Part shown: piece after piece, positions 1 to 10,960 of the stretch
How the letters are laid out: each line of letters starts with the position of its first letter
How positions within the stretch are numbered: position 1 is the first letter of the stretch
Source: Voacanga thouarsii
Lineage: Eukaryota > Streptophyta > Magnoliopsida > Gentianales > Apocynaceae
Direction: 5' to 3'
NCBI GenBank assembly: GCA_026120185.1
Contig: JANUWF010001694.1
Location: 434,001 to 498,000, forward strand
Length of the DNA stretch: 64,000 nucleotides
The notes under the pieces: model-generated
Databases searched by the model: none
What the model was told of the DNA's origin: nothing
Seen by the model: only the letters and a program-made list of their open reading frames with translations
Program-made: the position numbers and the translations under genes

Positions 1-77
1 TAATCTTGTTCAAGAAGGGTGGCGAAAGCATGGTCATGGGAAAAGAGACCATTCGGCCAAGGGAGGAATTTCGGTCC

Positions 78-81
<4 letters not shown>

Positions 82-126
<45 letters not shown>

Positions 127-138
127 AGAAGAAGAAGA
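82..138. repeat. (GA)n then (GAA)n microsatellite
   Basis: About 20 GA units run into about six GAA units, inside the family A LTR. The equivalent spots in the other A LTRs (near 18790-18820 and 30240-30263) have shorter CT/CTT tracts on the opposite strand, so the tract has expanded here. Confidence 0.9.
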
Positions 139-1431
139 TATCATTAGCATGCTTATTCATATAGGTTTTCATTAGAGATTAAGTTTGAAGAGGATGAAGT
201 TGTTAGAATAAGTTTACCTTGAAGATGTTCTTGTTCTTCATAGAAATTTCTGCTTTTTGATCCAAAGTAGTAAGATGATTTGAGGAGTTTGATGTTAATA
301 AGGGTGTTGATGAATGCACAGCAAGGAGTAGATCAAATCTGGAGATTTTCGTGAGGGTTTGAAGTGGTTTGGAAGGGTATTAGGTGTGGAGAAGAGGTAG
401 GTGTTCTTGGTGTAGTGTGTGTGTGTTCTTGTTGCTTGAAGAAAATCGAGAGAGAGAGAAGAGAAGCTGCCGATTTTTCTGAGGAGTTGTGGCTGCCGAA
501 ATTCTGTAGGGTTTAGGGAGTGACTTCTCTGATTTGGAAGGGAAAGGAAAGACTAATTGTTACAATCCTTGAAGAATATTTTTAGGAAGAGAATTTGGAA
601 ACTAGATATTCCAAGAATATCTTGATTTTTCTGGAGAGCTTTGAAGTCTCCTATGGCCGACTGGATTGTGCAGTTTTTTGGGGAATTAAAGCTGGTTAAA
701 GGAGGCTTGTGATGGCCGAAACTAGGGTGCACAATGGTGGAGAAGATGTCTGATCAATTGAGCAAAATTTTATGGAAAGTTGTTAAACATGGCTAAGGTT
801 CTGCACAAAATCTGGGAGAAAACAGCTTGATTTGGAGCTCACAAAGCTGATTTTCGTACAGGAATTTTTCTTGTTTTACTCCAGCTTGTGCAGTCCGAAT
901 TTGGGCAAGAAACTTTCAGGTTTCAACTGATCCTAAAGACCATTTTTTTGGTAGCATTTGGGAGGAAATATGAGCTAGATTTTTCGACCTTTTGAACGTA
1001 CCACAAGCTGGAAAATTTCGGCTCATTTCATGAAGATAGATGAACTAAGTAAGAGGAAAAATTTCAGCAAGCTTTCAGGAGGGATTTTCCCCTTGAATTT
1101 TTTCCCACAAATCATTTACATTTTCCAAACCATGAGAAGCCTTTTACTAGAACATTCTGATCCTAAAAGACCTTAGTCCTCTACTGAATTTCCTGGAAAG
1201 GAAAAGGATAGAACACCTTGATCAAACTAAGGAGTTGGAAATTAAGAAAAGCTAAAGATCAAGGGAGAATGAATTCCCTTTAGGCATTTCGCGAGAAACA
1301 AAAGAGTGAAGTGAGAATTCTCCTAACATGTCTCTCCTAGGACATCATCACCACATTGATCTAGGCCCTCATGGCCGAAACCATCCTTTTCCAAGCAAAA
1401 TAAAATTTACTCAAGCTAAAGCCTCTATGAT

Positions 1432-1490
1432 GGACTTTGAACCTTAGACCTCAAGAATTAATTCCAAGGATCCAACCACTAAACCACAAC
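1432..1490 (-). promoter_or_regulatory. tRNA-like A-box/B-box module in gypsy LTR (minus copy)
   Basis: On the minus strand, TGGTTTAGTGGTTGGA resembles a Pol III A box. About 30 bases downstream GGTTCAAAGTCC resembles a B box. The same module lies at the same place in the A LTRs at 17122 and 26871. Function is inferred only from the box resemblance. Confidence 0.45.
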
Positions 1491-1745
1491 AACCATTGCT
1501 GCTATTTCTGCTAGAAAAATTATTCCCTATTCAATCCACAAGCTATCTCCTTATTTTCACCTCGGGCAAAAATTACCATTTTGCCCCTCTCACACATCAC
1601 TCACCAACAAGACTTCAAGATAATAAAAATCAAATTCAAAGAACATAGAAATCATATGAAAATATATTTAATCATGAAATAAAGTATGATATGCATCCCA
1701 ACCCCCTTACTCTAAGGTTGGTCTTGACTGGGGTTTCACATATCA

Positions 1746-2505
1746 GCCTCGGGCAGACTCAGCACGGGTGCTGAAATCAACCTCCTCTTAAGTTCTTGGA
1801 AGCTCTTCTCGCACTTCTCACTCCAAGCAAAAGCGACATCCTTCTTCAACAGTCGTGTCTTTGGTGAAGCTAAAGTAGAGAAGTTTTTAATGAAACGCCG
1901 ATAGTACCCGGCCAACCCAAGGAAACTTCGTATCTCGATAATGTTCTCCGGTTGTTTCCAATTAGCTATGGCTTCTACCTTAGCAGGGTCCACCTTGATC
2001 CCCTCTTTGGATATCACGTGACCAAGGAAAGACACTGAGCTCAGCCAAAACTCACACTTACTGAACTTAGCGTAAAGTTTGAATTCCCTCAGCTTCTCTA
2101 GGACCAATCTTAAGTGCTCCGCGTGGTCCTCCAGATTTTTGGAGTAGATCAAAATGTCATCGATGAATATAACCACGAACTTGTCTAAGTATGGTTGAAA
2201 ATTGCGATGCATCAAATCCATGAATACTGCCGGTGCATTGGTTACACCGAACGGCATTACTACAAATTCGTAATGGCCATACCGCGTGTTGAATGCAGTC
2301 TTAGGAATGTCTTCTTCTTTGATCCTCACCTGATAATATCCTTGCCGGAGGTCTAATTTCAAAAAGCAAGCAGCGCCTTGCAGCTGATCAAACAACTCAT
2401 CGATCAAAGGTAAAGGGTATTTATTCTTGATCGTTAGATTGTTCAATCCCCGATAATTGATAACACCGGGGCTCCCCACGGTGACGTACTCGGCCGAATG
2501 TAGCC
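1746..2505 (-). pseudogene. Element B reverse transcriptase and start of RNase H
   Basis: This is the distal half of B's reverse transcriptase. It copies retrotransposon RNA to cDNA in cytoplasmic particles. Visible in order are [36 protein letters not shown], the catalytic [15 protein letters not shown] and [15 protein letters not shown], then the connection toward RNase H ([10 protein letters not shown]), where an A-family LTR interrupts it. Just inside the upstream end, about 36-38 bp between GAPVL and YRGLNN are missing relative to element A. This removes the [12 protein letters not shown] segment and shifts the frame. The 5' half lies at 4204-4935, across the solo LTR. Confidence 0.9.
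2501..2505. repeat. TSD TAGCC of solo copia LTR (left copy)
   Basis: TAGCC stands immediately before the TGTTAG start of the LTR and again at 4199-4203 right after its ACA end. Removing the LTR and one copy rejoins the reverse transcriptase reading [15 protein letters not shown]. Confidence 0.93.
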
Positions 2506-4198
2506 TGTTAGTGTTGTGCCCTAGAGGCAATCACTTGTACCATGTATATTACATATTAAATTAATAAGAGGCATTCTTTATCTTTCAGTTTGATTGTTAT
2601 ATCTAACTATGTGTACAAATCGTTAGATAAAGTCCCTAGTACAACACAGTGTTAAGGAAATCATGATAGAGATCATGATGTGAGATTCCTACTACACTAT
2701 GCAGTGTTTGTATTTAAATAATCCCCAATCATAGTATTAATAAGATGGGACATTATGAATACGCCAAGAGTGGCATATGTTATATCTCTTGATTGGATCA
2801 AGCGGTGGTTCTCATATCCGTGGGTATTAGGATACTCAGGATTAACGTGTGGATGCTTGTTTTGAAACAAGTTCATTGGATGACCTACCTACGAGATAAT
2901 CACTTGGATAACTATTTAGTGCCAGTGATAGAATCTTATTATAGCAAGTGCGCAAGTATCCTTAGACTTGAGATCTCCAAGGTACTTTGTTTATCGAGCA
3001 TTGTACTTTGATTCTAATCTTTGGAGTCTTATCTAGGACCCCCTATGGGATGGATATTGGGTACAACGTAAAGTAAACGAAAGTAGTTGAGAAGGTCAAC
3101 AAAAGGATTCACCACTCCTAATAGTAGGAGAGTATATCTCAAGGCCACTTGTAGAAATCATTACTCATGAAGTCCTTGGCCAAGGCGACTATGTGATGGA
3201 AATGGTTCCAATTGATACACATATCGAGTAATGGATTTCTTGAACAAGTACTAAAATATTCGGGCCAGAATTAATAATATTCTGGAGGGAGTTGGCACTA
3301 ATTCCATGCTCTAGACCGAATGAGATATTGTATGTTGAAAGGAGTTTATTGCGCTGATAATTTTCTATTGAAAGGTTCATGTCAAGCCACTTGACTTTCT
3401 GGACTTTTGGGTAGTCAAGAGTCATTGCTAGATGTCGCTCTTGATATACTAAATATGAATTTATTAATTAGAGAATTAATAAATTTAATTCTTTATTTTA
3501 TTAAGGGTTATTAATTCTAATATTGTTAGAATTAATTCATATTATGTTACCAATAAGACCAGGAAACCTAATGGGTCATACATAATAAAGGTTTGAATGC
3601 TCAAATATATTATTTGATAATATTGTGGGGTTAATTAAGAGAAGGGAATATATTTATAGGTGAATTATAAGTTTGTTATAATTCAAGGGACCTAATTGTA
3701 ATTAAGTACACTACAAGGACCAATTTGTTGACAATTGGACGTTGAAGGACTAAGTTGCAATTTGTGGTAATTATAAATCTATAAATATAAGGAAACGGTT
3801 TCCTTAGGGTTCGAGACAGACTATTCACGCAATAACAGAGAAACCGTTTCTCTGCCTCTCTCTTGATCAAACCCTAGCCGTCTCTCTTCTTGATCAAAAC
3901 CCTAGCCTCCCGAATTCTACTAGCATAGAATTGTGAGATTGTGAGCATTCAACCTTGTGTGGATTATCATTAGAGGATGTTCTTTCTTGGACTTCAGTTG
4001 AGCTGCAGTGAACAATTTTGGATAATCTGGATCGCGCCTGCGTTCTTGTTTTTGAAATTTTTGAATTCCGACTTTACGAGATAATAAACGCAATCTTCTC
4101 CTTTTTCCCGTTTCTATTGCAAGCCCATGATCCATGGCTTGGATTTCTTGTTGTTTTTCGCTGCGCTTAATCTGATTATGTATGATAGAAATCCTACA
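2506..4198 (+). mobile_element. Solo copia LTR, copy 1 (1693 bp)
   Basis: It begins TGTTAGTGTTGTGCCC, ends AATCCTACA, and is flanked by a perfect TAGCC duplication. Near-identical copies lie at 27950-29639 and 48061-49752, and a diverged minus-strand copy at 35506-37204. It holds no gag, pol, PBS or PPT. That it is an LTR, not another repeat class, is supported by a related sequence (50035 onward) that directly follows a copia RNase H and PPT. LTR-LTR recombination is the likely origin. Short ORFs inside (for example minus 3189-3425) have no recognisable product. Confidence 0.92.
3772..3795 (+). promoter_or_regulatory. Probable TATA box of copia LTR promoter
   Basis: A TCTATAAATATAAGG segment lies about 400 bp before the LTR end and is kept in the other two plus-strand solo LTRs (near 29217 and 49330). 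The position suits a Pol II start at the U3/R boundary. This is a sequence-based inference only. Confidence 0.45.
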
Positions 4199-4203
4199 TA
4201 GCC

Positions 4204-4935
4204 TTGCCTTAGCAATTCTTCCAATTGCTCCTTCAACTCCTTCAACTCTATCGGTGCCATCCGGTAGGGGGTTCTGGATGCCGGTTCTGCTCCGGGAATC
4301 AGATCCACGGTGAACTCAACTTCCCGTTCAGCGGGTAGAGAAGTGAGCTCCGTAGGGAACACATCCGGAAAGTCTTTCACTACCTCTGTACTTTCCAAGG
4401 TACACTGGTCTTTTGGTTTGTTTAGGAGATACGCCAAATATCCCGTACATCCTTTCTTGAGTAACTTCCGAGCTTTAGCTTCAGCAGTAAGGAATTTCAG
4501 TTCCTTCGTTCGCTTGCCATTAAATTCAATTACATCCCGTCCAGGTCTCACAAACTGCACCGTCTTGACCTTGTAGTCCACGCGTGCTCCGTGTTTTGAC
4601 AACCAGTCTATGCCCAAGATCAAGTCATAATTGTCCATGGGCAGGATTATAAGGTCGGCCTCCAGAATCTCCTTCCCAACCTCAACTCCACAACTTCCCA
4701 TTTTCCTGTCTGCTTCCACCACCTTTCCCAAAGGGGAACTAACTACTAGGGTATAAGGTAGCTCATTTTCGTCCCAGCCCAGACGTGAAGCACATACTTT
4801 ACTTACATAAGAGTGTGTGGATCCTGGATCTATCAGAACATTAACAAGACAACCCTGGATAGAAAGGTTACCTTCGATCACGGCGGCGTCCACTCCGACT
4901 TCTTCTCGGCTCAGGGCAAAAACTTTGGCCTTCAC
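4204..4935 (-). pseudogene. Element B protease and N-terminal reverse transcriptase
   Basis: Continuation of B's gag-pol polyprotein. The aspartic protease matures Gag and Pol. Its active site reads LIDPGSTHSY, that is D-P-G where most retroelements have D-S/T-G. Element A has the same DPGST, so it looks ancestral and not a mutation. LILGIDWLSKHGA follows, typical of plant gypsy protease, then the spacer with FPDVFP and [14 protein letters not shown], and the start of RT (PYRMAPIELKELKEQLEELL). The reading crosses into the inserted solo LTR at 4203. A TAG separates this segment from gag; element A has CAA (Gln) there. Confidence 0.88.
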
Positions 4936-6066
4936 CTAGGGCTTCAGGCCTCCCGCTCCGGCTGGTCCAGCAGTGGCGCCTCTATTTCCTCCCATTGGTT
5001 GGGCCGGTGCAGTCTGCTCAATCCTTAAGGGTTTGGGGCAGACGTTTCTCAAGTGTCCCGGGTCTCCGCAATTGAAGCACCTCCTCACACCCCCATTACC
5101 CCAGCAGTTTCTTTCGGTGTGGCCCCGCTTCCCACACAGCCGGCAATTCAGGCTGTCTTGCATCAGTCTTGCTACTAGCACTTGAGGCGGCTTACCTCGA
5201 TTTCCCCACGGCATAAAGGCCGCAGGTCGCTTATTGCCGAAAGGCCTTATAGGTGGACGACTTGGTTGAAAGGGTCGGTTCACCGGTCGGTGCCGATCTT
5301 CGTTCTCCGTCCGAGAAGCTACGTCCACAGCGGCAATGTACGATGTAGGCGGCGATGGGGCCAATGCTTTCCTCAACTCTGGCCTAAACCCTTTCACGAA
5401 TTGTCGGGTGCGCTTCTGCTCCGTGTCTACCAAGCGCTTGCAGTACTTAGACAACTGCGTGAATCGGGCTGCATATTGGGCCACGGTCATGCCTCCCTGC
5501 CTGAGGGTCTGGAATTCGTCCTCCCTCTTCTCGGCCACCCATCGAGGAATGTACTCGGCCCGAAAAGCCTCCGTAAAATCATCCCACGTCCATTCCTGCT
5601 CCTCCTTATCCCTATCACTCTGTACCCGCTGCCACCATGCTCGGGACGGTGCCCTCAGCCGAAAAGCAGCGAACTTCACCATCCTCTCTTCCGAGTACTG
5701 CAAAGTAGTGAAAATGTCCTCCATCTGCTCAATCCATTGCTTGGCTTTCTCATCCTATTCCACCTTCCCCTGGAATGTGGGAGGCTGGAACTTCAGGAAA
5801 TGCTCCAGAGCCTCATCCTCTCCCCGCGGTGGTTTCCTGGCCACCTTGTCGACTCTTTCAGTTAAGTTCTGTAGGATCGAGGCCATCTTGTCGAAAGCCT
5901 GACCGATGGTCACATCCCGTGACCTCTCCGAAGCCAATTCCTGCTCGCGTGGCAGGTGCTCCTCCATGTCGGGGGTGGAACGATGCATCTGCTCAAATTC
6001 CGGGGTGGAGGATGCACTCTTCTGCACCGTTCTGCTATGCACAACTGTTCGGCGTGTTGGTGCCAT
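4936..6066 (-). pseudogene. Element B gag
   Basis: Gag forms the particle and packages element RNA. The start at 6066 (MAPTRR) is chosen by alignment with element A's MAPKRR at 22019. The capsid-like Retrotrans_gag region contains WWQRV, FRAEYIPRWV and FTQLSKYC. The C-terminal part carries two CCHC zinc knuckles, CRLCGKRGHTERNC and CFNCGDPGHLRNVC, both with all metal ligands. In-frame TAG codons fall at 5755-5757 and at the junction with protease (4936-4938). The first lies at the same codon as a TAA in element A's gag. Roughly 375 codons. Confidence 0.9.
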
Positions 6067-6391
6067 CTTAATCACATTCACTGAGGGTCAGTTAGTTACC
6101 AAGGGGGGGGGATTATGCTTAGATGCATGATCAGTTGATAGCAATGTACTCATCTAAAAGAGAATGTGATGATAACGTGCAGAGATAAATCAAGTAATAA
6201 ATAAAACCCATGCTTGTCATATAAACCATTCTTTGCAGAAAAGATGGGGTCATCTCATACGATACCCTTTTTATTTAAAATGATAAATAAGCCCTATGAG
6301 CCACATGCTCCCTTAAAAGAGATAAACAAACAAAGGTATGCAAATTCTAAAGAAAGAAAAAGTAAAAGCTGCTGGTCTTCTTTGTTCGACT
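6067..6391 (-). other. Element B spacer between leader ORF and gag
   Basis: About 325 bp without a supported ORF, matching in position the 258-bp spacer of element A (21761-22018). It holds a run of nine G near 6105 and nothing else I can name. Confidence 0.5.
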
Positions 6392-7074
6392 CTACCTAGT
6401 TTCAACAGAAGTATCGGAGTCGTCAGAGGCCAGTTCCACCAGCCACCCCACGGAGCTATCGGGTCTCCCTATGTAGTTCCTCGCGAAACCAACGCTCCCA
6501 CTTGGCTGCCCTGACTCACCCTCTCGGCCTCTCTTGGCTCTCATGGCCGTCTCATAGAGCTCATCCAATGCTAATCTAACTATACCCTTAGGCGCAGGCC
6601 TCTCACTCCCCAAGTCAGATGGATCAACCAACCCCTTTCTCCTTACCATGGCATCTACGCCCAGTCCGTATCGGAGTCCACATCTCTTAGGACTCTCTTC
6701 CAACTTCCTCTTTCCCGAATCTACCCCTCCTAGAGCTGACTGCCTAAGGTCTCTCTCTCTCCCAGGACAACCTACCTTACCTCCTCATCCTCTCCTTCTA
6801 CCCCAACCATCTCTCCCTTGTTCTCATCGTCTCCCTCATTCCCTAGATCATCTACCTCTCCCTCACTCAACTCCGTCATCTCCTCATCTCCCTCATCTTC
6901 CCCTAAGCTGTCCTCGACCTCTATCTTCGTCTCAACCCCAGGGTCGTCTAGCACTGACGACTCACGCTCTCTCTCTGAATCAAATGCGGGTGGATCAACT
7001 AGGGGTAGTGGGGCAGGTGGATTCCCGCAGCCAGCGGGCCAGTCTCCGACAGCCGATACAACTCTTTTGACCAT
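6392..7074 (-). pseudogene. Element B acidic leader ORF, frameshifted
   Basis: An ORF lies between the PBS and gag, where plant gypsy elements normally have untranslated leader. It starts MVKRVV immediately after an acceptor-like TTCATAG/G. It runs through a strongly acidic region (GDEEMTELSEGEVDDLGNEG) to a stop near 6772, then continues in another frame from 6703 to 6392 (ending LASDDSDTSVETR). Element A has a homologous ORF at 21230-21760: same MV start next to an acceptor-like site, same acidic middle, and a matching tail (GDWLYEADDEGSDED against VGWLVELASDDSD). The function is unknown; I recognise no domain. The frameshift means this copy is broken. Confidence 0.6.
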
Positions 7075-7160
7075 CCTATGAACAAAAGATAAAAATTAGC
7101 ACTAGATCAGAATACTTAAGAAAATAGAACCCCATAAGTCAAGTAATTGCCTAAACCAGT

Positions 7161-7171
7161 CTCTAATACCA
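7161..7171 (-). promoter_or_regulatory. Element B primer-binding site
   Basis: On the minus strand TGGTATTAGAG follows the LTR end (TGTTACA) after two bases. It matches the initiator-tRNA-Met type PBS (TGGTATCAGAGC) with one C-to-T change. Confidence 0.85.
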
Positions 7172-7173
7172 CT

Positions 7174-10100
7174 TGTAACACCCCACGACTACGTACCCTA
7201 AAAGGGCGGGGATGTCGCCTCGTCCCGTAGGACAAGGGGTCTTTAGAACGAGGTATAAAATATAAAAGCAATCTCCAAAGGAATCAACTCAGATAAATAA
7301 AGAAATACTCTTATTACATCAGGCTCAACTACGAGCAAAACGGAATAAAACAAATATTGTCCAGAAGTATAAACGACAAAAGTCCCCTAGATCATCATAG
7401 GGAAAAAATAGCTAAAGCCTCTACTATCAAAGCCCCGCTGTCTCAGCACAATCTATCCCCTGAAAACATGATGCAAAACAGTGTGAGAATAAATCTCAGT
7501 AAGTCCTGTGTGTGCACATGGTGTTTTGAATAGTACGTGTATGCAAAATGTAAAACATTTGTAGAAATAGTTTGGCAAGTCATAAACAATCTCTTTTCGC
7601 AAGGAGTGTGTTTTCCTCATTGTCACAATTTGTACAAAATAAATCCTCCACTCGAATAAACAGTCATGTCACCACACGTTGGGTTCCATGAGAACAAATT
7701 GGCCAAGGCACCACACTTTGTGCACCTTTTCCAGACTAGATTACCACATGTTGGGCGTTCTGATCAAGGTGAGTGTACAGCCCACCGGGTGAGATACTCC
7801 CCCATCTCTACACCCAACAAAACCATCTGGGTGTCCATGCCGAGAATATAAAAAATACCATACCAGGTACACAGGCTAGCTCGGATCGGCCTGACCAACC
7901 AACACTGTCGCCTTTTCAAGCAGAGTTCATCTTCTGGAGGTGGCCTCCTGCTAGAAGACTTACGCTTGCCCTCCAAGACTAGCATTGTTAGCCTACCCTT
8001 ATTGAGTACTCAACGAACATATCCGTCTATTCCTGATTCACAATATTTCCAAACCTTTGCTTTGTAAAACGTGGTTTTCTTTAAAAGAGTTTTCTAAAAA
8101 TTTAGAAGAAAGAATATTTTTCTTGATAAAATCGTTAGTTTGACAAAACCGTTTAAAGAATAAATATCTACGTTTACAACCCAAGCAAACATAGTTTAAC
8201 AATAGCTTTACAAAGCTTCACAACATAGACTTGCCATCACAACATTTAACAAAACAGTTTATATAAGGACTTACCATCACAATATTTAATAAAAGAGTTT
8301 ATGCAAGGACTTACTTGATGTGCCTCAGATAAACGTGATAAATTCACCGCTTGCTTTCCTTAATTATCCTCCTGATCTAAACCATGTAATATCATGATCA
8401 AGGTCTCAATTAATTCAAACATGCTCTAATCTCATTTATTTTCACAACAATTCGCAATCCCCTATTTAATTCCAAGTAAACTATTCAATCCCCAAAGATC
8501 ATATACCACGACCACATGTTCATCTCACTAATAAACACCATTAAACTTTACTTTCGGCATCAAGGGTAGGTATTCCCTTACCTTGCAACAACCAGGTAAT
8601 GAGGTCTTGATGCTCCTATGGTGATCGTCCGGAGTTCACTTGAGAAGAAGAGAAAAGCTACCTCCTTTGCTCCTCTTGACCGAAAATTAAGGAAGAAGAT
8701 GAAATTAGCCTCTATGGGGCGTGATTTAAGGGTAGAAGAAAGAGAAACGAATCATTAGAGAAAACGGCATCAAGAGGTTGAAAGGATTTGTGCTTACCTT
8801 AAGGTGTGTTCGATTTTTGGCGTAGAATAGTTCTTGAGTTTTCGAAAATTTGTAGAGAGAAGTTGCTGAAATTTTTCATGTAGAATGGAGAGGGTAGATG
8901 GTTGCTATGATTTAGAGTTGGAGAAGATTGGTTTAGGGTTAGATGGTGATGTTTAGAAAGACTCCTATTGGCTTTAGGTTTCTTGGACAGCAAGGGCGAA
9001 ATTTCAGCTTGTGATGTGTCTCCTTGCTGCCGATTTTAGGTGAGTTTAAGGGGAGAGAATAATCAGCAATTTGCTCCACTAGGCTGACCGAAATAATGCT
9101 CAAGAGAAAGGTTGAGTGTGTTCAGAATTTTGGGCCAAACAAGGAAGAGTTTGTGTGGGTGTTGATGACTGAAAAATCCTGTGCAAGTGCTGTGCGAAAT
9201 TGCTGAACAAAAGGAGAAGAAATTCTGGATTGTTTAGGCTATAATTCTGCTGAATTTTCCAGAGAAAATATGAGGGTTTTGGGCGCTGAAATTGGCTTGA
9301 TCAGCTGGGGTTTTTTGGTGTGTTTTGTGTGCAGAATTTCGGTTGGATTAGGAACACAATAGCTGGCCGAAATTCCTGCACAAAGCTGCCGAAAATCCTA
9401 TGTACAAGCTGGACAAATTTTAGTGATTTTGTGTGAATAAAATTCTGGTTTTGTGCAGCTAAGGTACCCTGAATTGATGAGGAGTATTTAGGTGTTTTGA
9501 GCTAGGGTTTAAAGAGTTGGATTGTGCCTAAAGATGCTGGAGTTTTCAAACAGCTTATGTTGACACAAAGCTGCCGAAATTCTGCTAGGATAAGGAAGAA
9601 AATTCCTAGTTGAATTTGGATTGAAATAAAAGTCTGATTTGCTAATGGATTTAGGATAAGATCTCCTAGCTTTGGAAGAGTTTGAGTTGAGCTAGAGTTC
9701 CTCCAAGAAGTGGCGGCACAATCTAGAATTTTTTCCCAGATTTTTAGCTAACCTCCTAGGATTAAATCAACAAGGTTTCCTACTAGGAAAAGGACTCTTT
9801 AATTCCAACTATCCATAGTAACATCCATTAAGCTAAAATCAAGCTGGAATTTTATTTATTAGCTAAGTTTTTTCGAAAATCCTAAAGGATAAAAGCTGAA
9901 AATTAAAAGTGAACTTTATTCACATCAAAGTCCTTAAATTTAGGGAATAAATATAGAGACTTATTTCCTTGGAATAATGACACTAAAATTTCTCTAGGTT
10001 TGCTAGATCTTTTTCGGCCAAGACATGGAAACTCTAAGGAAAGGAATTTTCAAGAAGAGAATCTAACTTCACCAAAAGTAGGATTCGAACTCAGGTCACC

Positions 10101-10394
10101 AAAAGAGATCACCAACCTCCCCGCTATTCCAAAACAACTCCAATACTAATTTTTTCCACAATCAATTCTCACCACCCTAATACTCATCCTTCCAAATCTT
10201 CGACCAAACCTCTCTTATCCAAATCTTTAACAACACAACTATTTCACATCAATTAATTCAAATGCAAGAGCAACAGAAAAATTCACATGCATCCATGCAA
10301 ATAAAATAATTCTAAGCTACCACGTAAAATGCAAAATGCTATGCAATGCATGACTTTTCCCTATAGTCAGAGTGGTTTTGGGCGGGGTATTACA
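7174..10394 (-). mobile_element. Element B 5' LTR (3221 bp)
   Basis: Read on the minus strand it begins TGTAATACCCCGCCC at 10394 and ends GTGGGGTGTTACA at 7174, followed by the PBS. It shares overall organisation with family A: a tRNA-like module near its start (B box AGTTCGAATCC at 10081-10091), a TGAGA/TCTCA stem-loop (7484-7498) and terminal hairpins. The body is too diverged to align by eye. ORFs within it are short and have no recognisable product. Confidence 0.88.
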
Positions 10395-10960
10395 CCTAGA
10401 GTTAAAATTTATAGATCCAAGAGGTACTCATCTTTGAGGTGTTTAATGGGAGAATTCTCTTTGTTACATAGCCTTTCTCTCTTTCTAATTCCTTAATGAA
10501 CTTGTGACTTTTCCTTAAGTGAGAACATGATAGGCTTCCTAGTGTAGTGTAATTATTTGTAGTTCACATATTTAATTCGATAGACAATAAAATTACAGTG
10601 AAATAGTGGTAATTGCTAAGTTCCTATAGATTCAATACTTGGTATTCGTTATATTTTGTAATGGGTATACTTGCCCTATTGTGTGGTTTTAGTGTATGGC
10701 TTTTTAATTTAAAACTTAATTATTTGTGAATTATGCCGATACTATTTCCAATGAATGAAAAACAAGCATCAAGACTACTGATTAAAATAATTATATCCCT
10801 CAAACAATATTAAATCTAAAGCCTTCCATTAAGATAGTAAGAACGAGAGATCTTCTTCGAGATTAGATCGTTGGAAATCCCCAAGTCTACTTAATATCGA
10901 GTATGTTCAAGCTATGGAATTTAATTATAGATTATTGGATTAGATTTAACTAATATCTTT
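10395..10960 (+). other. Flank of element C, probable copia F leader; no gene
   Basis: 566 bp of A+T-rich sequence without a credible ORF. With the C insertion removed it runs straight into 37410-37678 and then the gag of copia F, so it is probably F's 5' leader. The TSD of C, TCTTT, is at 10956-10960. No LTR end or PBS of F is seen here; they may lie beyond element B. Confidence 0.5.

Larger units (their letters stand above)
1..1740 (-). mobile_element. Ty3/gypsy LTR, family A, truncated by window start
   Basis: Read on the minus strand from 1740, the sequence opens with TGTGAAACCCC and follows the family A LTRs at 16867 and 26616 closely, including the 'TTAGAGTAAGGGGGTTGG' block and the tRNA-like module. 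It is either the 5' LTR of a minus-strand element or a solo LTR; the rest lies left of the window. The start abuts RNase H coding sequence of element B, so this is an insertion in B, with the TSD expected to be TATCA (1741-1745). About 40 percent of the roughly 4.25-kb LTR is present. Confidence 0.88.
1741..10394 (-). mobile_element. Ty3/gypsy element B, 5' part
   Basis: Minus-strand LTR retrotransposon related to element A. In order it has a 5' LTR (10394 down to 7174), PBS (7171-7161), an acidic leader ORF (7074-6392), gag (from 6066), then protease and reverse transcriptase, broken at 4204/2505 by a solo copia LTR and ending at 1741 where a family A LTR is inserted. Integrase, chromodomain and 3' LTR lie outside the window. 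Gag and pol match element A closely at protein level, but the LTR is a separate, diverged family. The right flank begins CCTAG, the expected TSD. Confidence 0.88.

Noticed and set aside
1736..1745. Element B as a recombinant with a B-type 5' LTR and an A-type 3' LTR.
   Set aside because: No PPT precedes the A LTR, and it begins exactly at its TG terminus inside RNase H coding; a separate insertion of an A-family LTR explains this better.
3189..3425. Antisense 78-codon ORF conserved in three solo copia LTRs (also 28630-28866 and 48743-48979).
   Set aside because: The three copies are young and nearly identical, so the frame is kept by recency. In the diverged fourth copy (36355-36567) the similar stretch is in shifting frames, so there is no sign of selection.
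5182..5902. Long plus-strand ORFs opposite element B gag.
   Set aside because: They are shadows of the minus-strand gag, with no domain and no independent support.
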